From positions 1-50,130 of the forward strand of contig NZ_PGVA01000027.1 of assembly GCF_002860125.1 (NCBI RefSeq): DNA of 50,130 bases, read 5' to 3'. The notes under the pieces were generated by a model. That model had not been told where the DNA came from, did not search any database, and worked only from the letters and a program-made list of their open reading frames with translations. Positions 33,713 to 41,801 of this stretch are shown here, in pieces; the stretch's first letter is position 1; each line of letters opens with the position of its first letter. A program made the translations under genes and the position numbers. Source of the DNA: Bacillus canaveralius. Its GTDB lineage: Bacteria > Bacillota > Bacilli > Bacillales > Cytobacillaceae.

Positions 33713-35083
33713 ATGGGTGAGAGATTTCTTAAGTTAATGATGGATATTTTGAGTCAGCCTGCTGTGCTTATTGCACTAATCTCATTTATAGGCCTTGTTC
33801 TGCAGAAAAAGCCAGCAAGCGAAATCGTCAAGGGAACAACGAAATCATTCCTTGGATTTCTTGTAATTGCAGCTGGAGCAGGAATCCTGGTCGGCTCGCT
33901 TGAACCATTTGGAAAGATGTTTCAGGAAGCATTTAATGTCAATGGAGTCGTCCCTAATAATGAAGCAATTGTCGCAATGGCGCTCACTGAATATGGCAGT
34001 GCAACAGCACTTATTATGTTTTTTGGAATGCTTGCCAACATTTTGGTGGCCCGGTTTACGCCGTTAAAGTATATTTTCTTGACCGGACACCACACTTTAT
34101 ACATGGCTTGTATGCTGGCGATCATATTGGTCGTATCAGGTCTTGAAGGAATATCCTTGGTTGTCGTCGGTTCGATCGCCCTCGGCTTGATCATGGCTAT
34201 TTTCCCGGCAATTGCCCAGCCGTTCATGAGAAAAATAGTCGGAAATGACAGTGTTGCCTTTGGCCATTTCTCAACTCTCGGTTATGCACTTTCCGGGCTG
34301 GTTGGAAAAATGGTAGGAAAAGGGTCCAAATCGACAGAAGATATTAAGTTTCCAAAGGGACTCGGATTTTTGCGTGACAGTTCAGTAACCATTGCCCTTA
34401 CGATGACGGTTTTATATGTAATCATTGCCCTCTTTGCTGGTCCATCCTATGTGGAAACAGAATTGAGCAATGGAACTCATTATCTTGTATTCTCTATTAT
34501 TCAAGCAGTCACATTTGCTGCCGGAGTATTTGTTATTCTCTCAGGTGTCCGTCTCGTTTTAGCTGAAATCGTACCTGCGTTTAAAGGGATCTCAAACAAG
34601 CTTGTACCGAACTCAAAGCCGGCACTTGACTGTCCAGTTGTGTTCCCATATGCACCAAATGCCGTATTAATCGGATTTTTCTGCAGCTTCATTGGCGGGA
34701 TTGTAGGGATGGCTATTCTTGGAGCTGCAGGAGCGGTCATCATTTTACCGGGTGTTGTGCCACACTTTTTCACAGGGGCGACGGCCGGAGTGTTTGGAAA
34801 CGCAACCGGTGGAATTCGCGGGGCCACACTTGGGTCCTTTGCTAACGGTCTGCTGATCACCTTCCTGCCTGTATTTCTAATGCCTGTCCTCGGTGATCTG
34901 GGATTTGCAAATACAACCTTCTCAGATAGTGACTTTGGGGCAGCAGGCATTCTTCTTGGAAATGTCGCGAACTCCTTTGGAAGTACAGGTGTAACCATCC
35001 TTGTTATCGGCATAGCCTTACTGGCTGTTGTTTTTGGATTCATGCGAAAGTCAAAAGATGACAACAAGCAAATTCAAGCATAG
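33713..35083 (+). CDS. PTS transporter subunit IIC (ascorbate/UlaA-like)
   Basis: This 456-residue membrane permease is of the ascorbate-type EIIC (SgaT/UlaA) family with about eleven hydrophobic segments. Conserved stretches: 'ALTEYGSATALIMFFGMLANILVARFTPLKYIFLTGHHTLYMAC' region (about residues 91-134) and 'GGIRGATLGSFANGLLITFLPV' (about 364-385). It imports and phosphorylates the substrate together with the IIB upstream. The split transketolase downstream, and the absence of UlaD/E/F-type enzymes, suggest the substrate is not ascorbate but possibly a ketose. Confidence 0.92.
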   Translation: MGERFLKLMMDILSQPAVLIALISFIGLVLQKKPASEIVKGTTKSFLGFLVIAAGAGILVGSLEPFGKMFQEAFNVNGVVPNNEAIVAMALTEYGSATALIMFFGMLANILVARFTPLKYIFLTGHHTLYMACMLAIILVVSGLEGISLVVVGSIALGLIMAIFPAIAQPFMRKIVGNDSVAFGHFSTLGYALSGLVGKMVGKGSKSTEDIKFPKGLGFLRDSSVTIALTMTVLYVIIALFAGPSYVETELSNGTHYLVFSIIQAVTFAAGVFVILSGVRLVLAEIVPAFKGISNKLVPNSKPALDCPVVFPYAPNAVLIGFFCSFIGGIVGMAILGAAGAVIILPGVVPHFFTGATAGVFGNATGGIRGATLGSFANGLLITFLPVFLMPVLGDLGFANTTFSDSDFGAAGILLGNVANSFGSTGVTILVIGIALLAVVFGFMRKSKDDNKQIQA

Positions 35084-35115
35084 GACACAGAATCGCTTGC
35101 TTAAGGAGGTTAAGC

Positions 35116-35967
35116 ATGATCACATCAATGGAACATCTTCAAACCTTCCGTGACGAAATCCGCTTATTAACATTAAAAGAATTGCATCATTTGGGATTTG
35201 GCCATTATGGAGGAAGTTTGTCAATTGTGGAGGTCCTTGCCGTTCTTTACGGCGAGGTTCTCCAGGTTAATCCACGAAATCCAAAATGGGAAGGAAGAGA
35301 TTATTTTATCCTTTCCAAAGGCCATGGGGGACCGGCATACTATGCTGCCCTGTGTTTAAAAGGATTTTTTCCAGAGGAAATGCTTTACACATTAAATCAG
35401 AATGGAACGACGTTACCATCTCATCCAGACCGAAATTTAACTCCTGGTGTTGATATGACGACCGGATCGCTCGGGCAAGGAACATCGGCAGCCGTTGGCA
35501 TAGCTCTTTCCCATAAGCTTTCGGGAATGGAAAACTACACGTTCACCATTGTCGGTGATGGTGAATTAAATGAAGGGCAGTGCTGGGAAGCCTTTCAGTT
35601 TGCCGCTCATCATAAGCTAAACCGGTTATTTGTGTTTGTGGATGATAATAAAAAGCAGCTCGACGGCCTGACGAAGGACATCATTGATCCGCTCGATTTT
35701 GCTGAGAAGTTCCAGGCATTTGGCTTTTTTACAATAAAGGTGGACGGCAGTTCATTAGAAGAAATCCTGGATGCCATTAAACGCGGAAAGAACCAGATGG
35801 ACAAACCGGTTGCCATCATCTTAGATACGATAAAAGGACAGGGAGTTCCTTATTTGGAGGAAAAAGCCGACAATCATCATCTCCGGCCCAACAACGAGGA
35901 TGAACAAGCGATTTTAGAAGCAATTGACCACTTGGAAAGAAAAATCGGGAGGGTGGTGGAACGGTGA
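35116..35967 (+). CDS. Transketolase, N-terminal (TPP-binding) subunit
   Basis: This 283-residue protein holds the thiamine-diphosphate-binding half of transketolase. The TPP/Mg motif is 'VGDGELNEGQCWEAFQFAAHHKLNRLFVFVDDN' region (about residues 146-178; GDG...N). Also visible are 'SKGHGGPAYYAAL' and 'TTGSLGQGTSAAVGIA'. AGGAGG precedes the ATG. It overlaps the C-terminal subunit gene by 4 nt. Split transketolases of this kind are common in catabolic clusters. Here it is coupled to a PTS, suggesting that the phosphorylated import product, or a close derivative, is a ketose phosphate. Confidence 0.94.
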   Translation: MITSMEHLQTFRDEIRLLTLKELHHLGFGHYGGSLSIVEVLAVLYGEVLQVNPRNPKWEGRDYFILSKGHGGPAYYAALCLKGFFPEEMLYTLNQNGTTLPSHPDRNLTPGVDMTTGSLGQGTSAAVGIALSHKLSGMENYTFTIVGDGELNEGQCWEAFQFAAHHKLNRLFVFVDDNKKQLDGLTKDIIDPLDFAEKFQAFGFFTIKVDGSSLEEILDAIKRGKNQMDKPVAIILDTIKGQGVPYLEEKADNHHLRPNNEDEQAILEAIDHLERKIGRVVER

Positions 35968-36926
35968 TACAAGCGGCCTCGAAGCAATACGAAACAGAAA
36001 AGATTGAAATGCGGCAAATGTACGCAAATACGATTCTGGAGTTAGCCCGAAATAATCCGAAAATCATTGCCCTTGAAGCTGACCTGATGAGCGCCATCAG
36101 CACAAATAAAATTCTTAAGGAAATTCCCAATCAGCTCATTAACTGCGGAATCATGGAAGCCAATATGACGGGAGTGGCCGCAGGGCTTTCGCTTACCGGT
36201 AAAATTCCTTTCGTCCACACTTTTGCACAATTTGCGACAAGGCGAGCTTTTGACCAATTGTTCGTATCTGGTGCGTATGCGCGGCTGAATATAAAAATAT
36301 TAGGCTCTGATTCGGGCGTTACTGCTGAACACAACGGCGGGACTCATATGGCTTTTGAAGATCTCGGGCTGGTCCGCCTTATTCCCAATGCAACCGTATA
36401 TGAAGTAAGCGATTCTACAATGCTTGGTTATTTATTGAGAAAAGTTGCTCATGAATATGGGATTCATTATATCCGCACTATCCGAAAAAATGCGATTAAA
36501 ATTTATGATGAACAGGAGACATTTGAAACAGGTAAGGGCAAAGTTTTGCGTGAAGGAAAAGATGTTACGATCATCGCAAGCGGCATTATGGTGGCCGAGT
36601 CATTGCAAGCTGCAGATCAGCTGCTCGAAAATGGGATAGAAGCAACCGTGATTGATATGTACACCATAAAACCAATCGATAAAGACCTTATCGTAAAATA
36701 CGCTGCAAGGACGAAAGCGGTTGTAACCGCGGAAAATCACAACGTCATTGGCGGGTTGGGAAGTTCGGTTGCTGAAGTATTGAGTGAAAACTGCCCTACA
36801 TTATTGAGAAGAATTGGGGTCAAAGAGCAGTTTGGTCAAGTTGGGAAGACTGAATATTTAAAGCGATTCTACCAATTAACGTCGAATGATATTGTAAATG
36901 CAGTAGAGGAGATAGTAACTAAATAG
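35964..36926 (+). CDS. Transketolase, C-terminal (pyrimidine-binding) subunit
   Basis: This 320-residue second half has the pyrimidine-binding domain with the catalytic Glu region 'INCGIMEANMTGVAAGLSLTGKIPFVHTFAQFATRRAFDQL' (about residues 53-93) and a transketolase C-terminal domain ('VTIIASGIMVAESLQAADQLLENGIEATVIDMYTIKPID' region). The GTG start at 35964 overlaps the previous stop. Together the two subunits transfer two-carbon units between sugar phosphates. A terminator follows at 36931. Confidence 0.94.
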   Translation: MIQAASKQYETEKIEMRQMYANTILELARNNPKIIALEADLMSAISTNKILKEIPNQLINCGIMEANMTGVAAGLSLTGKIPFVHTFAQFATRRAFDQLFVSGAYARLNIKILGSDSGVTAEHNGGTHMAFEDLGLVRLIPNATVYEVSDSTMLGYLLRKVAHEYGIHYIRTIRKNAIKIYDEQETFETGKGKVLREGKDVTIIASGIMVAESLQAADQLLENGIEATVIDMYTIKPIDKDLIVKYAARTKAVVTAENHNVIGGLGSSVAEVLSENCPTLLRRIGVKEQFGQVGKTEYLKRFYQLTSNDIVNAVEEIVTK

Positions 36927-36930
36927 TTGA

Positions 36931-36968
36931 AATAAGCCGACCTCCATCCAATGGCCGGCTTATTTACT
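36931..36968 (+). terminator. Terminator of the PTS/transketolase operon
   Basis: AATAAGCCG (36931-36939) and CGGCTTATT (36956-36964) form a 9-bp stem around a 16-nt loop, followed by a T-rich stretch. Confidence 0.75.
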
Positions 36969-37236
36969 TTGTTTTAATGAAGAGAGGTATAGTTCACTTG
37001 TCCAACTCAAATCTCGATACCTCAGGAAGAATTGACCTATAATTCCCCCATGCTCAATATACATGTCTGTAATTCTATTCTGGAAGTGAAGATACACTCA
37101 TGGAATTCTACAACTGACTTTTGGACGTAAAATAATCTTTCAGCAAGATCAATTTATTTCTCCAATCTTATTCTAAATCTACGCAATATCAAATAGCATA
37201 TGATTTCTACCCTCTATTCCAGTGAAAATCACATGA
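36969..37236. other. Intergenic stretch without recognised genes
   Basis: Both strands were read and show only short frames without ribosome binding sites. GAGGTAT (36984-36990) and ATACCTC (37017-37023) form a weak inverted repeat. No function is assigned. Confidence 0.4.
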
Positions 37237-37272
37237 AAAAAGCATCGGAATTAACAGATTCCAATGCTTTTT
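37237..37272 (-). terminator. Strong hairpin terminator of a minus-strand small ORF
   Basis: AAAAAGCATCGGAAT (37237-37251) pairs with ATTCCAATGCTTTTT (37258-37272) with a single mismatch. Read on the minus strand it follows the 45-codon frame at 37295-37432 and ends in a T-tract. It would also work on the plus strand. Confidence 0.75.
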
Positions 37273-37294
37273 ATTTTGCGTATTCAAATATTGC

Positions 37295-37432
37295 CTAAGG
37301 CAGCCACAAAACAGGTTCTGTGCCTACATCTTCATCATTACTATAATGACAAAAGCGAGTTGCCTCTTCAAGCAAAGATATAAAGCCATTTTGGTAATAA
37401 CAAAAATAGCGTGAATTCATATGTGAATTCAT
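37295..37432 (-). CDS. Possible 45-residue minus-strand protein or C-terminal gene fragment
   Basis: On the minus strand a 45-codon frame (ends SNDEDVGTEPVLWLP) stops 22 nt before a strong terminator. The composition is protein-like (aromatic and acidic residues) and the terminator placement supports a real 3' end. No ribosome binding site is seen before ATG 37432 and a stop codon precedes it in frame. It may be the surviving C-terminus of a lost gene rather than an intact small gene. No family is recognised. Confidence 0.35.
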   Translation of the reverse strand: MNSHMNSRYFCYYQNGFISLLEEATRFCHYSNDEDVGTEPVLWLP

Positions 37433-37510
37433 GCAAAAAACTTAATGTTATCTACTTTTTTGCACCCCGTGATTTGAAGATACTCCTGTTAGTTTATGAA
37501 AATTTGGTTG

Positions 37511-37586
37511 AATCTCGATAATTGAGAAAATGGGGTAGGCTTTTTTTCTTTTTAATTATAGGATTGTGCTACTCCTGTAAGAGATT
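37511..37586 (+). promoter_or_regulatory. Repeated intergenic element, copy A (before the DMT permease)
   Basis: This shares CGATAATTG-A/G-GAAAA, TAGGCTTT, AATTATAGGATTG and CTAC blocks with copies at 39308 and 42105. AATCTC (37511-37516) pairs with GAGATT (37581-37586), and GGGGTAG (37532-37538) can pair with CTACTCC (37570-37576), so the RNA could form a closed stem with an inner helix. It ends about 165 nt before the permease start. It may be a cis-regulatory RNA or an activator/promoter site. Confidence 0.6.
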
Positions 37587-37750
37587 AAAAAAGCATTAAG
37601 ACAAACACCAACCAAAAGGTATTGGAGGGAAGAATATGAGCGAATAAATGTCGGTTAAGGCAAACTTCTATTGTTTCAAATCAATCATTACACAGTAAAG
37701 TGGGATGCTGAAATTGTTGTGTGTACCAGAATACAGTTAGGAGGGGTTTT

Positions 37751-38827
37751 ATGAAGTCAGTGGAAGCTGCAAGAAATAAATACAAAGAAAAGACGGTGCG
37801 TTGGGGATTTATGTGGGCTTTATGGGCGGCAATATTATGGGGAGCATGGTATGTGCCAGGATCATCAATATGGTATGAGTTTCCCTATGTTTCCATGGCC
37901 TTGGATTCAAATATTCAGTACTTGACGGCGGCGGCAGTCATTACGGCTTTAAATGCAGTATCAGTTCTATTATTCATGTTTGTCTGGATTGGTGTACTTG
38001 GTAAATGGAAGGATTACGGTCGAACTATTGTACAGTTTAGAAACATTACTAAATGGTACTTCTGGGCTGCCATATTCGGGGGGCCAATGGCGATTTTTGG
38101 AAGCTTTTTAGCGATCGGTTATGTTGGTGGCATTTTTGCGGCAGTTGCAGCACTGATGTATCCGATTGTAGGCTCCATATTAGCGTTCAAATGGTACGAC
38201 GAAAAGATCACACGAAGGGCCATTTTAGGCATTGCAATGATAATGGCTGGCGGGGTAGTCGTATTTGCTCCAGGTATTTTAGAAGAAATTAAAGGCAGTT
38301 CAGGGGCTTGGTTAGGATACGTAGGAGGCTTAATGGCTGCTGTGGGATGGGGCGTTGAAGGCGCAATTGCTGGGAGAGCACTGGATGTCACGGACCCTGA
38401 TGTAGGATTAACTCTCAGATTTACAGGTGAAGTTTTCTGGTGGGTAGCTGTAATTCTGCCAGCTTTTATCCTTTTAGTAGATGCCCCCATTCTGACAATA
38501 ATTTCACAAACAATGACTCTATTGCCAATAATCTGGTTGCTGCTAGCTGGTATTACTTTTGGTTTTTGTTATGTTTCATGGTATAAATCTTTTCCTTTGA
38601 TTGGTGTTGGAAGAGGCCAGGCAATCGGGGATTTATACGGTTTATTTTCTATCGTATTCATAAGCATTTTCACTCTTACTATGCCAAAGTGGAATTTTGT
38701 GTTAGGAGCTTTGGTTGTCATTATAGGTGGGTTTGTCATGTATACCGAAAAGCGAGATGTCTTGGAGGTTATCCGCTCAGTTCCTTCAGATAATAAAAGT
38801 AGTGAGGAGGCCATCGAAAATGCCTAA
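37751..38827 (+). CDS. DMT-superfamily (EamA-type) transporter
   Basis: This 358-residue membrane protein has about ten hydrophobic segments, and the second half repeats the pattern of the first, as in EamA proteins. 'FGGPMAIFGSFLAIGYVGGIFAAVAALMYPIVGSILAFKWYDEKIT' region (about residues 105-150) contains the typical EamA helix pair and the loop motif. ATG 37751 follows TAGGAGGGG. Its stop overlaps the start of the 100-residue gene by 8 nt, so the two are coupled. It sits behind repeat element A. The substrate is unknown. Confidence 0.9.
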   Translation: MKSVEAARNKYKEKTVRWGFMWALWAAILWGAWYVPGSSIWYEFPYVSMALDSNIQYLTAAAVITALNAVSVLLFMFVWIGVLGKWKDYGRTIVQFRNITKWYFWAAIFGGPMAIFGSFLAIGYVGGIFAAVAALMYPIVGSILAFKWYDEKITRRAILGIAMIMAGGVVVFAPGILEEIKGSSGAWLGYVGGLMAAVGWGVEGAIAGRALDVTDPDVGLTLRFTGEVFWWVAVILPAFILLVDAPILTIISQTMTLLPIIWLLLAGITFGFCYVSWYKSFPLIGVGRGQAIGDLYGLFSIVFISIFTLTMPKWNFVLGALVVIIGGFVMYTEKRDVLEVIRSVPSDNKSSEEAIENA

Positions 38828-39122
38828 GATGCATATGAAAGGGAGAATACTGCAAATAGTTCGTGAAAACTCCAATGGCCAAAAAAACGGGATATGGGAT
38901 TATAACATAGCAGACAAAATTCTGACTGAATATCAATTGGCTGGAGATTATGCAAAGGGCAATGTTCGTGTTACATTAACCGATTTGTTTTCAGGTGCAC
39001 TAATCGAAACCATTGAAGAAAAAATAGACGAGGGTGAACACTTCGGTGAGGGAAAGATTTTATTTAAGTTTGCACTTACAAGTTTTGGTGAACAGCGGAT
39101 GCGTGACACAGGAATAATTTAA
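38820..39122 (+). CDS. Hypothetical 100-residue protein coupled to the DMT transporter
   Basis: This is a soluble, charged protein (begins MPKMHMKGRILQIV, ends SFGEQRMRDTGII) with alternating beta-type sequence and no recognised domain. AGGAGG (38804-38809) lies 10 nt before ATG 38820, inside the end of the transporter gene. Because of the overlap and the following tiny membrane protein it is probably part of one transporter operon. No function is assigned. Confidence 0.7.
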   Translation: MPKMHMKGRILQIVRENSNGQKNGIWDYNIADKILTEYQLAGDYAKGNVRVTLTDLFSGALIETIEEKIDEGEHFGEGKILFKFALTSFGEQRMRDTGII

Positions 39123-39153
39123 TGACATTAAACCAGGAAAGAAGGTGATCTTT

Positions 39154-39273
39154 ATGCCAGAAATGAGCGAGTTTTGGGGATTCGCTTCTGCACCCTATCT
39201 AGCGATAATCGGCATATCTGCACTGTCACTATTGTGCCTTGCCATAGCTAGATCCTATGTAACAAAATTATAA
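39154..39273 (+). CDS. 39-residue single-pass membrane peptide
   Basis: ATG 39154 after GAAGGTGATC starts a 39-codon frame (MPEMSEFWGFASAPYLAIIG...), with one strongly hydrophobic helix at about residues 12-32 and a basic C-terminus (ARSYVTKL). The form is like the small accessory subunits of secondary transporters (known from NSS and SSS symporters). It lies third in the DMT operon, 31 nt after the 100-residue gene. The role as accessory subunit is inferred from size and context only. Confidence 0.6.
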   Translation: MPEMSEFWGFASAPYLAIIGISALSLLCLAIARSYVTKL

Positions 39274-39307
39274 TTGTCGGTTCTCAATTCAAAAAATAGG
39301 GTCATCC

Positions 39308-39375
39308 CGATAATTGGGAAAATCAAGTATGTTTTGCTCGTTTTTTATGTGATTATAAAATTGTCCTACAATATC
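39308..39375 (+). promoter_or_regulatory. Repeated intergenic element, copy B (before the cupin pair)
   Basis: This is the second copy of the element at 37511. CGATAATTGGGAAAAT is conserved, followed by TTTTTTATG, GATTATAAAATTGTCCTAC. GATAATTG (39309-39316) pairs with CAATATC (39369-39375) with one bulged A. It lies about 105 nt before the first cupin gene. Confidence 0.6.
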
Positions 39376-39479
39376 AAGTTTGTTTTCTGTACCTTTTAAA
39401 TCAAGAAACCGGCACAACACTTCAGAAAATGAAAGCGCTTGAGAAAGATGTAGGAAACTAAAAAATAGGAGTGAAGAAG

Positions 39480-39893
39480 ATGAGCAAGAAGACGGCGACA
39501 CAGACGCAATACTATTATTTAAGTCAAAAGCCGGGCGTGCAGGTGATTAAAGCCGGCACGTACAAAAAGAAAGAATTAAATGATCTTTTGGGAATTCCAA
39601 AACTTAAGAGCCAAATCATTGATGTACCGGTTTCTTCAACAGAAAACGCAATATCTTTGGGATACTTCTCCATGCAGCCATCAGAAGATTTCGAATTCAC
39701 GTACACATACCTGGAAGTGAAGGTCGTTGTCAATGGGAAAATCATTGTCCGTGACGATCAAGGAAAAAGACATGTAGCCGAAGCGGGCGATGTTTTAATA
39801 TTTACCCCGGACACGACAGTAATTTTTGATAAAGAGAGCGATGGAGACGCCATCTATACCGGACACAGGTTGCCAGAACCTTCGTTTATGTAA
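39480..39893 (+). CDS. Cupin-fold protein, EutQ-like, lacking metal histidines (copy 1)
   Basis: This 137-residue cupin (begins MSKKTATQTQYYYL) shares most of its sequence with the gene at 40021. The beta-barrel region 'FEFTYTYLEVKVVVNGKIIVRDDQGK' is at about residues 61-86, and 'AGDVLIFTPDTTVIFDKESDGDAIYTG' follows. The first cupin motif normally has HxH...E; here only Glu remains and the histidines are Thr/Tyr, as in EutQ-type cupins. AGGAGTG precedes ATG 39480. The substrate and role are unknown. It may be a sensor, a lyase without metal, or an accessory to the flavoprotein downstream. Confidence 0.85.
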   Translation: MSKKTATQTQYYYLSQKPGVQVIKAGTYKKKELNDLLGIPKLKSQIIDVPVSSTENAISLGYFSMQPSEDFEFTYTYLEVKVVVNGKIIVRDDQGKRHVAEAGDVLIFTPDTTVIFDKESDGDAIYTGHRLPEPSFM

Positions 39894-39960
39894 AAGGGAA
39901 TATATTGAACGGCATGAGATTTTATGGAAACAAGCTTGTTTGCGAAGGCGATGGGACACC

Positions 39961-39994
39961 AATTAGGAAGGATAATTCCTAATCCTTCCTAATT
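39961..39994 (+). terminator. Perfect hairpin between the two cupin genes
   Basis: AATTAGGAAGGAT (39961-39973) and ATCCTTCCTAATT (39982-39994) form a 13-bp perfect stem with an 8-nt loop. No T-run follows, so this is probably an mRNA-stability or attenuation hairpin that tunes the ratio of the paralogues. Confidence 0.55.
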
Positions 39995-40020
39995 AATACT
40001 ATTAATTGGGAGTGAAGAAG

Positions 40021-40434
40021 ATGAGTGAACAAACTGTTACAAAAACAGAGTTTAATTATTTACATGTAAAACCAGGGGTGCAATTGATTAAAGCTGGCAC
40101 GTACAAAAAGAAAGAATTAAATGATTTGTTGGGAGTACCGAAACTTAAAAGCCAGATCATTGATGTCCCCGTGTGTTCAGATGAAAGACCATTACAAATG
40201 GGTTACTTCTCCATGCAGCCTGGGGAAGAATTTGAATTCACCTACACATTTTTGGAAATAAAGGTCATCATCAATGGAAAGATTGTTGTACGTGACGATC
40301 AAGGAAAAAAGTATACAGCAGAAAAGGGCGATGTTTTCCTTTTCACTCCTACTACAACCGTTGTATTTGACGGTGAGAGTGATGGAGATGCAATCTATAC
40401 TGGACACAGAGCGCCAGAACCTTCATTTATGTAA
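40021..40434 (+). CDS. Cupin-fold protein, EutQ-like, lacking metal histidines (copy 2)
   Basis: This is a 137-residue paralogue of the preceding gene (the AGTYKKKELNDLLG block is identical), with the same histidine-free first motif 'FEFTYTFLEIKVIINGKIVVRDDQGK' and C-terminus 'GHRAPEPSFM'. GGGAGTG precedes ATG 40021. The two may form a heterodimer or act on related compounds. It is followed by a terminator-like hairpin, then the flavoprotein gene. Confidence 0.85.
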   Translation: MSEQTVTKTEFNYLHVKPGVQLIKAGTYKKKELNDLLGVPKLKSQIIDVPVCSDERPLQMGYFSMQPGEEFEFTYTFLEIKVIINGKIVVRDDQGKKYTAEKGDVFLFTPTTTVVFDGESDGDAIYTGHRAPEPSFM

Positions 40435-40493
40435 GGGAAAATTTAGTTAATCATCAAATTTGTTCATAGCTTCTGTGCTTTGGGGAGAAACAG

Positions 40494-40537
40494 GGGGACG
40501 CTTGAAGTGCTTAGGAAGTGCTTCGCGTTCCCTTCTT
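40494..40537 (+). terminator. Terminator-like hairpin after the cupin pair
   Basis: GGGGACGC (40494-40501) pairs with GCGTTCCC (40525-40532) with one mismatch, and GAAGTGCTT (40504-40512) with AAGTGCTTC (40516-40524) including G-T pairs. TTCTTAT follows. Confidence 0.5.
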
Positions 40538-40580
40538 ATATCTGAACTTATGACTAAAAAACTAATGGAGAGTGATGAAT

Positions 40581-41801
40581 ATGACAGTCAATAACATTGT
40601 TTTAGAAGAAGGAGTCATGCAGATTCCAAGTTGGTGGAAGGTTCCCCCAGGTTATGAAAAACTTCAAGAAACGGCTCATTTGCTCGGAAAAAATGAGTTA
40701 CTGCCCCGGGCCTCCACTTCTGATCAGCAGAGCTGTTATCCCCGTGAGAGTTTAAGAAAAATTGCGGATGCTGGATTTGCTGCAGTGACCATTCCAGCTG
40801 ATGATGGCGGGCTTGGAGCTGGCTTTACAGGGTTCGCAATTTTATCTCAAAGTTTTGCCCAATATTGTGCTTCTTCAACGATGTGCTGGGTGATGCACAC
40901 TGCAGCGGTACAAACACTGTATACAGCAGGAACCGATCAACAGCGACAGCGATATATCCCAGGTGTGCTGAAGGGAGAAATCGGTGGATTGGCATTCAGT
41001 GAACCGGCAACAGGAAGCCATTTTTGGAACGTAGTCAGTGAAGCTCCGCGGCATGGGGACGGCTATTTGTTGAATGCAGATAAATCATTTGTCACAAGTG
41101 CTGGGGAAGCAGATTGGTATGTTGTTGCCACATCTTTTCCGAACAGCGTTGAGTCGGATAAGTTAATGTTTTTACTGGTGAATAATAATCAGGAAGGGGT
41201 TGAATCCTTTCCATTTTCAGCCATGGGTCTGCGTGGTAACTCCAGTGGTCCGATGAAATTCAAAGATGTGTTCGTTCCTAAAGAGGACCGCCTTGGTAGT
41301 GAGGGTGGTATGAATTATTATAATGATAATACAATCGATCCCCTGTTTTTGTTAGGAACTGCTGCTTGCTGGACCGGTATTGCTCAAGGAGCGCTTAACG
41401 CTGCGATTGATGGTGCCAAGAAAAAGGTTCACGCAGATACAGGGAAATCTGTTGCAGGATATCAGGTCATACGTCACGAACTGGCCAAGGCTCAAATTTT
41501 GGTAGATAGCGCTAGAGCCATGTTGTACCGAACAGCGGAGGGCATGGACAATACCATTCAAAATGGGCGTGCACTATCGGAATGCCTTTATCCACTATGG
41601 CAACTAAAAACCCATGCCGCTGATATTGTTATCCAGGTAACCAACCAGGCACTGCAAGTATCAGGCGGCAGAGGCTATCTGACAGGTCAAGTGGAAAAAT
41701 TCTTGCGCGACGGTCGGGCCGGGGCGATCATGGGTCCTACTAATGAAATCTTGCGTGAGTGGATTGGTAAAACCCTGATTGAAGTTCCTTGGTTTGAATA
41801 A
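40581..41801 (+). CDS. Acyl-CoA dehydrogenase-fold flavoprotein without the canonical catalytic Glu
   Basis: This 406-residue protein has the N-terminal helical, middle beta and C-terminal helical domains of the acyl-CoA dehydrogenase superfamily ('GFAAVTIPADDGGLGAGFTGFAIL', 'GGLAFSEPATGSHFWN', 'SFVTSAGEADWYVVAT', 'QVSGGRGYLTGQVEKFLRDGR'). At the place where medium-chain enzymes have the catalytic base (Tyr-Glu-Gly-Thr), this protein reads 'IMGPTNEI', so the Glu is replaced. The alternative isovaleryl-type Glu is also not apparent. This points to a non-dehydrogenase member, such as a flavin monooxygenase (DszC/SfnC-like) or an oxidase. GGAG lies 10 nt before ATG 40581. Confidence 0.85.
   Translation: MTVNNIVLEEGVMQIPSWWKVPPGYEKLQETAHLLGKNELLPRASTSDQQSCYPRESLRKIADAGFAAVTIPADDGGLGAGFTGFAILSQSFAQYCASSTMCWVMHTAAVQTLYTAGTDQQRQRYIPGVLKGEIGGLAFSEPATGSHFWNVVSEAPRHGDGYLLNADKSFVTSAGEADWYVVATSFPNSVESDKLMFLLVNNNQEGVESFPFSAMGLRGNSSGPMKFKDVFVPKEDRLGSEGGMNYYNDNTIDPLFLLGTAACWTGIAQGALNAAIDGAKKKVHADTGKSVAGYQVIRHELAKAQILVDSARAMLYRTAEGMDNTIQNGRALSECLYPLWQLKTHAADIVIQVTNQALQVSGGRGYLTGQVEKFLRDGRAGAIMGPTNEILREWIGKTLIEVPWFE

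Noticed and set aside
34501-35067. 188-codon minus-strand frame opposite the PTS IIC gene
   Set aside because: Antisense of a clearly conserved membrane protein; proline/threonine-rich shadow composition.
39430-39443. cre-like TGAAAGCGCTTGAG before the first cupin gene
   Set aside because: The left half fits, but the last three consensus positions fail; too weak to list as a cre site.
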